Shown: one piece after another, positions 35,901 through 47,900 of the stretch
How positions within the stretch are numbered: the stretch's first letter is position 1
How the letters are laid out: each line of letters opens with the position of its first letter
Source of the DNA: Holothuria scabra
Lineage: Eukaryota > Echinodermata > Holothuroidea > Aspidochirotida > Holothuriidae
Reading direction: 5' to 3'
Assembly: GCA_037179385.1 (NCBI GenBank)
Contig: CM074187.1
Span: 43,186,879 to 43,250,878, forward strand
DNA length: 64,000 bases
Program-made: the position numbers and the translations under genes
The notes under the pieces: generated by a model
Databases searched by the model: none
What the model saw: the letters and a program-made list of their open reading frames with translations, nothing else
What the model was told of the DNA's origin: nothing

Positions 35901-38900
35901 TTGATATATACTGAGCAAATAATGTCTGAAGTAATAATTACATTGGTTACTTCTTGACCTTTCCACACAGTGTTACAATGAAGTAACAAGCTATAGGTCT
36001 CCTTAGATTATACATTCAATCAATTGTTGATCTTGAGTTGTGCACAGCATACCATAAATACAACTACACAAGTAATGTCACTGACTCTGTATTTTAAATA
36101 ATTCTTCATGAGTGAAGTTTCTATCTCCAGAGAGTGGACCTAATCACACCATGTTGCAATGAAGTAACAAGCTATAGGCCTCCTTAGATTATGCATGCAA
36201 TCAATTGTTGATGCTAAGTTGTGCACAGCATAAGTACAAATATGCAAGTAATGCCACTGTCTCTGCATATTAAACAACTCTTCATGAGTAATTTCTTTTT
36301 TTTTGGGGGGGGGGGCATACTTGAACCATACTTGAAATTGCATTTGAACTTAACCTTTTTATATAGTTGACACTATTACCCATTCTTATGCATTGATGAA
36401 ACAATCAAGTCATTTTGGAGAAATATACATAATTGTAACACTAAACACATAATTGTAACACTAATCTGTGAGTGGGACATCAAATCAACAGACTGAACGC
36501 AGTAGTGTGTACAATACTTGGCGCATATCCGATTAGTTGACCAATTAGCTGCTTGCATTTGTTGGTGTTTGTTAACTATTCTTCCACAGGAGGGCGTATC
36601 TTTTGCATTGTGACATTATGTGCATAAGGTCTATAAAAAAAAATATAAAAACACAATCTCTTCACTGTGGCAGCAGTATTAATAATCAGTGGCAATTTAC
36701 TTAACAGGCAGGGTGTTTGTTGAGAAACTGGGTGGACAGCTGGGTGGTGTAATTAAGATAAAAATTTTGCCCAATAACTACAGAAAGTAGAATCAGGATC
36801 TCAACTTTCAAATCAAATGTCCACATAACCTACTCTCCTTTCAGTTACAGGTAAAAGATAAATGTATAAGGTCACTGTTGTTTTGGATATTTTTCATACA
36901 TTAAGTGTATTTACCAAATGCAACATTCTTACACATATTTTAATTTTCCTACCTTTCCTGTGACGATGAAAGCTTCAGCAACCTTACGGTTCCTGCCGCC
37001 ATAACATGTAGTGATAAGATCAGCAACCCCACAGCTCTCCAGAAATGTTGATGTCTCAACATTTTTATAGAAGGATTTTGCAAAGGCTATCATCTCCATT
37101 AATCCAAGCCGGATCACAGCTGCTTTGGTGTTGTCTCCCAATTTAAGACCATCAACAAAGCCGGCCCCAACAGCAACAATGTTCTGCAAAAGGGGAAAAC
37201 AAGAAACAAAGATTTAATCAGTAATATTTGTTGGCTAAATGACATTAACTTGTAAACAATACGCAAACTCTTGATGTTATCTTGTGTTCTTCCTTGAGAT
37301 CATTTCCAGACTTGTTATAAAATAAATGGAAACCTTTAGCCAAGAATTTGATTTTGGAAGTTTGAACTGATGACAAACTTAACATCTATATTACTGCAGG
37401 TACTTTAGCCAGTGATGCATTTCCCTATTTTTAAAATCACCAAAAGGTGAATAGACAAAATTAGAAAGAATGGAATTTCAGATAATCATAGAAGGGAATT
37501 TCAGAGGGGCAGTAAAGAGTTAAAGTAAGAAAAACGGCTGGTAGGCTACACAAAAGTGACAAAATACAGTAGCTGTAGGAATGATGTGTGCATTCGGTAT
37601 ACTACTGTATAAAGGGCGCAGTTGGCACCCACATTTAACCCTAGTGCAGCCAGATACGTACTATTATGTATCATGTTAATCTACTGTTCACAGCCACATA
37701 TGCAGTATCCAACCTACTGCACCTAAAAAGACCAATGCTAAGAACTGTGTTAAACTAGATGGCTGAAAAAGGCACAGTAGGAAAATTCAAGACGGCTGCA
37801 AAAAGGTTACAGTTTTGCGCTAGAGCTGTGATGGATCATAAGCCTGTGATAAGTAACATGTGAGACTCGCCTAAATCAAAATTCTAGCTGAAGGCCTGCA
37901 TCACTGGCACTTAAGGCATGATAGAAAGGGAGGAGAATTTGTTAGATAGATAGATTGAGTTTAATGGCCCATTTTTAGTTGGGTTAGCCACAGCTTTTTT
38001 CCAATTGTAGCTCACTGGCTCATTTTTCCTGCTCCATTGCTCATGCTGAGCACCAAGCACTTTGTGGTAGGTTCCAAGTTTTTGGTATGACCATGCCAGG
38101 GACTTGAAACTCCAGACCTTCAGAGTGCAAGTTGGATGCTCTAACCACTTGACCATCCACTTGGGCCTTCGCCCACTGGAAGCCACGGGATCTATTAACC
38201 GTCAAAACAACCTAACGAATGCAGCTTGGCTCTGACTTAGTTGTATTTTTACAGGAAAGGTGCATCATAGTTTATGAATTGTTAGGTTAGTTATCTGACT
38301 GAAGGTTGCACTGATGGACACATATTTGACCCTCTGAACTAACATTGACAGACCACTCCCAGGGTTTAGGGGATTTCTCTTGCAATTAACAAGTGCATCA
38401 GTGGCTAAAATGGGCCAGCAAAGAAAGGATGGTGAACAGGTTAATGTGAAAATTAAAAATGTTGATTCTGATGGTCAATTTAATAATATCACAGTCCACA
38501 TACTAGGGGAAACATTCCTTCCTCTAAGTTAAGACCCCTTCACTACAGAAGGGGGTCCATCCCATCATATTGAGCTATGTATTACATTACATATACACAG
38601 TATGTATGAACAGGTTCTGTGAAATACCAAGTGTTGTATGCTGCCATATTTGCACTTCCTATACCCCAAGAGGATGTATATGTGTAAAGTATCTCCTCTT
38701 CAAGCCTATTCCATGTCTAAAATATGATTACACACCACAGGTTTCAACTGAGTGCTATGTTTTGCAGCAAAACCATGCATATGTAGTAATATTAAATTAT
38801 TGTTTCACAGCAAAACCATGTGTAGCCAATGGGATAAAAACCATTTACCTTTAAAGCACCACACAATTCTACAGTGTGTTCATCTGCTACTACCACAACT

Positions 38901-41900
38901 CTGAAAGTATCAACCTCAAATAATTTCTTCAGCATAATTCCTCTTTCTTTATCACTGCATCCTGTTTGAAAAAACAAAAACATCAATAACAAGAGCGGTT
39001 CTTGAATATTTTCTTGGAACAAATCACCTTTCTCTTGATGATCAGTGTATGCCTTTAGGGAAAACAAAATGATCGAACAAAGGGCAACCACTTATCAAAA
39101 CCAGAATGCAAAAATGCATTGAGGTTTCGATGATACATACATGCTCTTTTCAATAAAATGCTACATTTCTTGTGACAACTGGTGACCCAAAATAGCCTTT
39201 GTCTCCACCTGTAAGTGACTGGTTTTTCTTTCATACTGTGCCTTAAGATATTCTGCAAACAAGGTTTTCAGAGTTTGATGCCAGGTGATACCAGATGACC
39301 ATTGACCTCCACCAAAAACAACAGGTACAGTACTTTCAACTCACCATAACACATCCACATACTAATTGGGAAATCCATCCAAGTTTCCTACCTGGAGATA
39401 TCCCATTTTGACAAGTTTTTCAAAGTTTGACCGATCATGACCCCAGATATCCTTTCACATCCACAAAAAATAACCTTATACAGACCATCTTCTCACCATA
39501 ATTCATTTACATACTAATTTTGAAATCCATCCACCTTTCATACCTTGAGCTATCCTAAACAAGGTTTTCTGAGTTTGACCCCTATGACCCCAAATGACCT
39601 TTGACCTCTACCAAAATCAATAGGGTTCTTCCTCCCATCATAACGCAACAACATATCAAGTTTGAAATCAATCCAAGCTTCCTACCTTGAGATATAGTGT
39701 AAACCAGGATTTCGGGGTGTGACCCCATGTGACCCCAAATGACCTTTGACCTCCACGAAAATAAATCGGGTTCTTTCTTACATCATAACGCATCAGCCTA
39801 TCAAGATTGAAATGAGTCCAAGTTTCCTACCACAATGTATCATGTAAACAAGGATTTCAGGTTTTGACCCCATGTGACCCCAAATGACCTTTGACCTTCA
39901 CGAAAATAAATTGGGTTCTTTCTTACATCATAAAGCATCAGCCTATCAAGATTGAAATGAATCCAAGTTTCCTACCACAATGTATCACGTAAACAAGGAT
40001 TTCAGGTTTTGACCCCATGTGACCCCAAATGACCTTTGATCTCCACGAAAATACATCGGGTTCTATCTTACATCATAACACATCAACATATCAAGTATGA
40101 AATTGATCCAAGTTTTCTACCATGAGATATCATGTAAACAAGGATTTCAGGGTTTGACCCCATGTGACCCCAAATGACCTTTGACCTCCACCAAAATCAA
40201 TAGGGTTCTTCCTTACATCATAACACATCAACATATCAAGTTTGAAATTAATCCAAGTTTTCTACCATGAGATATCGTGTAAACAAGGATTTCGGGTTTT
40301 GACCCCACGTGGCCCCAAATGACCTTTGACCTCCACCAAAATCAATGGGGTTCTTCCTTACATCATAACGCATCAACATATCAAGTATGAAATTGATCAA
40401 AGTTTCCTACCATGAGATATCGTGTAAGCAAGGATTTCAGGGTTTGACCCCATGTGACCCCAAATGACCTTTGACCTCCACCAAAATCAATAGGGTTCTT
40501 CCTGACATCCTAACGCATCAACATATCAAGTTTGAAATTAATCCAAGTTTCCTACCATGAGATATCGTGTAAACAAGGATTTCGGGGTTTGACCCCACGT
40601 GACCCTAAATGACCTTTGACCTCCACCAAAATCAATAGGGTTCTTCCTTACATCATAACGCATCAACATATCAAGTATGAAATTGATCCAAGTTTCCTAC
40701 CGTGAGATATCGTGTAAACAAGGATTTCAGGGTTTGACCCCATGTGACCCCAAATGACCTTTGACCTCCACCAAAATCAATAGGTTTCTTCCTGACATCC
40801 TAACGCATCAAAGTATCAAGTTTGAAATTTATCCAATTTTCCTACCATGAGATATAGTGTAAACAAGGATTTCGGGGTTTGACCCCCTGTGACCCCAAAT
40901 GACCTTTGACCTCCACCAAAATCAATAGGGTTCTTCCTTACATCATAACGCATCAACGTACAAAGTTTGAAATTGATCCAAGTTTCCTAATATGAGATAT
41001 CGTGTAAACAAGGATTTTGGGGTTTGACCCCATGTGACCCCAAATGACCTTTGACCTCCACCAAAATCAATAGGGTCCTTCCTTACATCATAACGCATCA
41101 ACATATCAAGTTTGAAATTCATCCAAGTTTTCTACCATGAGATATCATGTAAACAAGGATTTCAGGTTTTGACCCCACGTGACCCCAAATGACCTTTGAC
41201 CTCCACCAAAATCAATAGGGTTCTTCCTTACATCATAACGCATCAACACATCAAGTTTGAAATTAATCCAAGTTTCCTATCTTGAGATATCGTGTAAACA
41301 AGGATTTCGGGGTTTGACCCCCTGTGACCCCAGATGACCTTTGACCTCCACCAAAATCAATAGGGTTCTTTCTCTCAGTATGGGGTATCTGTGTACCAAG
41401 TTTGAGAATTATCAGATCTTCTCTTCTCAAGTTATCGTGTAAACAAGAAAAGTGTCACAAACACACACACATACACACATACAGTCGTGTTTTTACACAC
41501 AACTGAGGACTTCATTGTTATCTCCATTGTGTCTGCTTACTTAACCCTAACCTTCACAATAGACTGTCTATTGTTAGACAACCGAGGACTTGAGAATTGA
41601 ATTTACTACCGAGGACCTGGAAGTCTATTGTTTAGGTCCTCTGTTTTACACAAAGACAAAGCCACACACACACACACGCACACACACACGCACATACACA
41701 CATACATACACACGCACATACACACATACATACGCCATCATGAATGCATAGGTTTCTCTTTTCATTGAAACCAAAAACTGGTTGTCCTCTAGGAAATATG
41801 GCAGTCCAGATTTTTCAGAAGCTACAATTTTCAGAAATACTTTAAACTTAGTCACACACTTTGTCAAAAATTAGGGAATAACAAGTTGATTGACTTCATC

Positions 41901-44900
41901 TTCATACTATTCTTTAATTCATTGTCCTTCAAGGGTTTGGTTGTACTACGATTAGCAACCTTCTACACAATTTTTGAAATATTTGGTAGTCCAACAGAAA
42001 TTCAGGTCCTGTCAGACACCTGGACACCTGCAAAAATCTTTCACTGATCATCACACTGATTGATCTTTTGATCCTCCAGCTAGCATACACATCTATAGGA
42101 TCAATTATGCTCATTGCAATATTCATGAAAAAATAATAAGCCAGTTCAGTAATTTGTTGCCCATAGGGACTTGTGAGGAACAGCATGCGATACACAAACC
42201 GAGCTCAGCACATAGTATACGGTGTCCTTTATTTTCCTATGTATATGCTCACAAAACTATCTGAGTGTCCAGTAAATTGGAACAAAAATATGGGTCTTAG
42301 ACAAATTAGACACAACCTACTGCAAAAGGCCACACTTGAGATCCCTTGTTATGTTTTGGATGGATAAAGAAGAATGATGTCACCAAATTTTCATGTAAAC
42401 TCAAATTTTGAAATATGTGTTGTAGCTGCAGGAATTGTTTGTTTATCCAAACAATTGAGGATGTGGGCATGTGCATTGCCAACAAAACGAACTACTTAAA
42501 TTGCTTATATCCTGTTAAATTACCCTGCGTCTCCTTCTGCACCCTCTTTCCCACCCCAAGCAAGGCATTCACACTCAGACTTAAAAAAGGTTGCTAGACA
42601 TGACCATAAGGATCTTCAGCAGTCATACATTAAAAATTTGCACCAAATATATTCAGTTACTGATAGCTTTTCTTAATAAATGTAAAGGAAATTTCTAGAT
42701 GTATTCTCTCCATGTTGACTCTAAATGTTGACAGGGATTAGGCATGAAAATCCATTATTCAAATCTAAACAGCTGATAACTTTTAAGTGAAATTAAACAT
42801 GTTATTAAAACTGCTGGCAACGAAACGAGCAAGTCAATTTCAACTGAAATATCTACCAGATGATTATAGCACCACCAGGTAAAAATCCTATTGCCAGTGA
42901 TAAATGTGCAGTAAATGTAGAAGTTAGTTTTTATTTCGACAGTTCTGATTCACAAAGTATCATTCTTTGACTCACCTATGGTAGTCTCACAATAATTTCC
43001 AGCTGCCACCTCTTTTGCAATATTAGCTCCCATAAGAGCATAAACTCTCATTCCGTCCAGTTCCTCTGATATCATCTGTGAGATTAGCTCTAACCCTTTA
43101 TCTTTGATGTGAACACCCTGTAATGACAACAATCTCTTATCACAACAACAGAAAAATGTGTTGCTTGCCACAAGTGCAACCACTGGCATTGCCAGGATGA
43201 CCACCTGAATATCTGATTGTGAGCTGGGAAACGTCCTAAGGGGAGGGGCTGCCCCACCCTACCTCTTTGACTCCCCTTTAAATTTTTGAATATGTGAATA
43301 CCCTCAGTGGCAATCTGGTGAAACATTTGATCAACATCATTTGAAGTTATTTCTGTTGTTCTATTACAAAATAACCTTTTTTCAAGCCTCTGTCTCCCTG
43401 ACTACTCCAATGCATTCAACAAAACCCTGTTGTTGGTGCTATGGATGTGTTATCAAGCAATTACCACTCTCAATTCACAGGTCTGCAAAAGTCTGCTGTT
43501 TCCTGTGCACTATCTAAACAAATCTCCCTCAAAAATTGCGGTGACAGGATTTTTTTAACTAAGTGCTTTCATTGCCTCCTTCTCACCCTAATTCTGTAAC
43601 TTCAAACTACTACCAAACTAAATTTATGAACACACATAAGTAATTTAGACATGCCATTTCTCCAATGAGCCTTTCTGTAAGAATGAAATGGGAAAGGAGA
43701 GGGTTCCCCTGTCAAATTTTAAAACCTTTTTAAATTAATAAGGTGCACAAATTTATTGACAAGTAATGAACAGCTGTTGATTAAAGCATTTGAGTGAGAA
43801 TTTTACAGTATCCCTCAAAGCATTCCTTTTGTGGCACGTTACGTCAACTACAGTACACTTATTTTAGTCACTCAAGTCACTGTGGTACTTCATTGCAGGG
43901 AAAATGGACCACAATTATTCAAGTTTTGACTAAGGTCATAACCTGATTTCAACTCTTCTGGCTTTATACTACAAGAGATGCAGACAGTTTGATTTACATG
44001 CCCTTTGACCTCCAAAATGATATGGATCATCTACTTAATACAGGCAGTTGTTGTCCTTGAGAAATCTTGCTTACAAGGTTTTGAACTACAGAGTATCTCG
44101 CAAAGCTTCTGGTTATTTCAGTTCATACCTTGTTTATACTGTGTTGAACATCTACAGATATTGAAAATACATGCATGCCACCATCCTACCAAACACTATA
44201 CTGTGACAAATTACACTGTACAATGAATAACAAGTGAACTTGTATCAATAAAACATGAAGGACAACATTCAAAGTCAGAACTATCCCTTGGTGATACTGT
44301 ACTTTACCTTAATGAGGGAAATACCAAAGGCTGTCTTCTTTAGATTATTTTTTAGATTTGCACACACCCGAGGTACAAATTGATGGGGTAGCACCCATAC
44401 AAGTAAGTCTGCATCCTTAGCCGCATCAACTACATCTGGTACAGCCACCTGGTGGAATAAAACAAAATGGTGTTGGAGCAATACATATACAGTACATATA
44501 TAGGATTTTATGTGTTAGATAAATGTACAGTAGCATTAAGAATTACACATACGTAGTATAGTAAATAATTTCTTGAAATCATTGAAAAAATAACAAGCTA
44601 CAAAAAAAGTCTTTGGTCATAAATATGAAGACATTCAATGCACTTGTTCAGCAAATCTTACTAGGGAGTACAGTAGATGTTATTCACAGAAAAGTTTGTA
44701 TATACCAGGAAAAGGAACAGATAAAACTTGTGAAGTGAGTATACTTGTTTCCCACATTCTGTACAGTAGCCTATGCTATAGAATACTAAATGCAGTGTTG
44801 AAGTACCAGGACCCATACACGTACCTGAGTACAAAGTTCCATACTCGTGCCTGCAATCCAGTACCCATACTCATGACCCGGCACTGTATCTGTACCCATA

Positions 44901-47900
44901 CAACACTGTACTATAGTTTATAAATATATATTGTAGTCTACAGAGGTCTTGAAAGTGATGTTTCCTTTGGTACAGCCATTTTAGACTTTTGAATTGATAT
45001 GTTCACCTACTGTACAGTACATGTATTAATGACATAGTTTGTAAGCATGGTGTAGTATGCTTGCTGCTGATTATAACACAATAGCATGAACTCTTCAGGC
45101 ATGTACATTGCCATAGTTTTAAATAGAAATATGGAATCCAAGACATGAAGCTTAGAACTACCTATATAAAACATAATCTTTTATGTAAAACAGTTGGAAA
45201 ATTGTCTACATCCCCAAGGACACACAGTAGTGCTCACTGACATGTTTTTGTCTCACACTCAACATCGGTATTGTACAGTATATACAGTAGGGCCTCATAC
45301 ATGTATGTTGATATGGTTCATTAAATCTCAGTATAATCATTAAACAATGTGCATGTCATAATCTGTACTATTTTTAGGTTAAACCATTTCAATCTTCATT
45401 GTACCCGGAGTTGACAATTAGTTGTGTGCTAAGCATACCACTGGAGCAAAAACTGTCTTTGAAGTATGATGTGCTCAATCCACCTACACACTGTACAGTA
45501 TGTTTTCATTCAGTCACCACTCAACATACACAACCCCCTCCCCTCAATTGGACAAAATTTGGGTATACTCAATTGCTAAGTTATGACATCAATTGTCAAT
45601 ACCAGGGTTGTGCTGTACAGTTTATCTACATACTAGGCAAACATTGTGCTGGTTAGGTTATTTCTCTAGATGTACAGTAGGCTATTGCTAGCAGGCCTGC
45701 ACTTGTTATACTAGGAGTGGGGGTGGGTGTAAAGAAGGGCGGTTCAGCAAGTGAAAGCCCCCATGATGGCAGTGAGATTTTGTGATGTTATGTACAATTG
45801 CCAAGTGAATTTATGATGATCCATGAATCAACTGAAAATACCATCAAGCAGGGAATAATTTAGCATTCAAATTTTGCGTAGCAGTTTTGAAGATTTTTGA
45901 GGTCTTTCACACATTGTTTGTGAAAATGCAAGGGTTATGCACACATAAAATTGCTACACAATTTTTCATTTGTAGAGCAACTTGGCCTGTTTGTGTAGCA
46001 AATTGCGATGCAATACTGGATAAATTATTCCCTGTCTTGCATAGTATCTGGAGAAAAATATTATCTTGCAATGTTTCACATGCCATTGAAAATGAGAGGC
46101 CAGATATCTACTTGGTGATGAGCACTGTTAATACTGCAGTGCTGAACTGCGGGCAAAGATTGCTCAATTTTGAAAAGGGATGGTGGGTGAAGTACTGTAC
46201 AGTAGAACTATAACCTATGAGTTCTTTACAATATTACTGAGTGCTGGACTGCTGGTTAAGGCTACTGTATACCACTAACATACACTACCCAGCATACCTG
46301 TAGCTACAGTACAGCCCTGGAAAAAAACATCCATGTACAACATGAACAGTACATAAAGCTGTACTTTAACCAGATTTTTTAACTCATATTTGTGACTGCC
46401 ATGTCAACTACCTCCATTTCATCAAATTGTTGGTTTTTTTGTACAAATAAATCATAAATACATTTTATTGTGACAAGTATTCTGTACAAAGTTAATGCCT
46501 TTTTACTGCCTCTACAACTCTCATTATAGACAAAGTTACACATTTGAGTGATAGATGGCACTGTAATGGTGCACGTATTTTCAAAACACTGATATGTTAG
46601 TGTACCCTTAGATTGGCAAGGATAGATTAAACAAGCTTAAAACTTAACAATGATTTATCCTTTACTCTGTTAGTATAGTCAACAATCCCAGATTAGGTAA
46701 AGTACCCATGCATTGTTCTTCATTGAGCAAAGAGACACAGCCAGTCATATGTGGTTTCTTTCAACTTTATACAAGATGAGTTAAAATTAATCTACTACTA
46801 TAAACTGAGGTTTGTGATATAATATTGTAACTATTAAGTTAAAGAAAGTCAGAGGTAAGTATTGTTTGATGAAGTAAATTTATAAAAGCTAAGTGCAGAC
46901 TTTGAGCTCTGTATCTACAGGGGTGCCTGTACAAGTGAAGTGCAATAACAACAATGTTCAAAGGTTCATAAGAAATCAAAAGCTCTCTAAAAACAGTAGC
47001 AAATCCTATGCTCGTAAAAAGATTATCCAACCAGCTTTACAATACACAGTAGCACTGATTTAGAAGGGAGTGCTTCATCCATTCTGTCCTCAAAGAGGTA
47101 TGCCTAAAATTCCATTTGCAGAACATTTATTTATAGCAATTTGCAGGAGGAATTTTATAGTTATGTGTACTGTTTGTTATCCCTCTTAAAAGTTACTTCG
47201 CAACGTCTACAGAGCTGGAAAAACTGTTTATTTGACAGGAAGGGAGTATAATTATTCTCCCGAAAGGGAACAAAATGTCTCACAAGTCTCCCTATGTTTT
47301 AATGCACGGATCCCCAAATTTTCCAGGAAGTGGCCACCCCTCTTCCCATCTTTTCCCACCCAGGACTATTTCTGTTTAATTCACAAGAAGCCATCAAAGG
47401 AATAGATGCAGAACCACAGCATCAGAGCTTTACATGGACATGACAAACACAAACGCTTGACGATCAATTTCTTTCAAAGCATGAGGTTAGGATGGGTAGG
47501 TGTTACTCCACAACTTATTGCCTTATGAATTTATCTAACGGTGCCTATGGCATTTTTTGTCCAATTGTGGGGCAATGGATGGGTATTCAAATGCCACAAT
47601 TGTTAAAGTGCTCAATACAGAATTTAGTACGCACTTATTGCACAGCTGTAACCATATCCAATACTGAACTGTCAACGTATCCTGCAGTTAGGTTATCATA
47701 GTGAGATTTGTGTGCCATTTCTGGGTGCCATCATGGCTGGAAAAAAAACAGCAATTTGGGAATCTCTTTGCTGGAAAATTTTGGTATTTGGAGGGAAATT
47801 TGACAACTTTCATATGTAAACATGTGAAGTCTGGGATATTTTGATTTGCCTCCTGGGAAATTTACATTTTTTCCAGCCCTGGGTGCCATATTCTCAATTT

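Noticed and set aside
38098..38168. tRNA gene
   Set aside because: A- and B-box-like words are present, but no cloverleaf with paired acceptor stem could be drawn, and diverged copies occur elsewhere; it is a SINE head.
37911..38186. 91-codon minus-strand open frame
   Set aside because: It is the SINE at 37946-38172, in a GPD1 intron.
39255..41452. CRISPR-like array
   Set aside because: Eukaryotic minisatellite: units of about 142 bp similar over their whole length, with no unique spacers.
45887..46213. 108-codon plus-strand open frame in GPD1 intron 2
   Set aside because: Antisense within an intron, no homology and no splice support; open by chance in AT-rich sequence.
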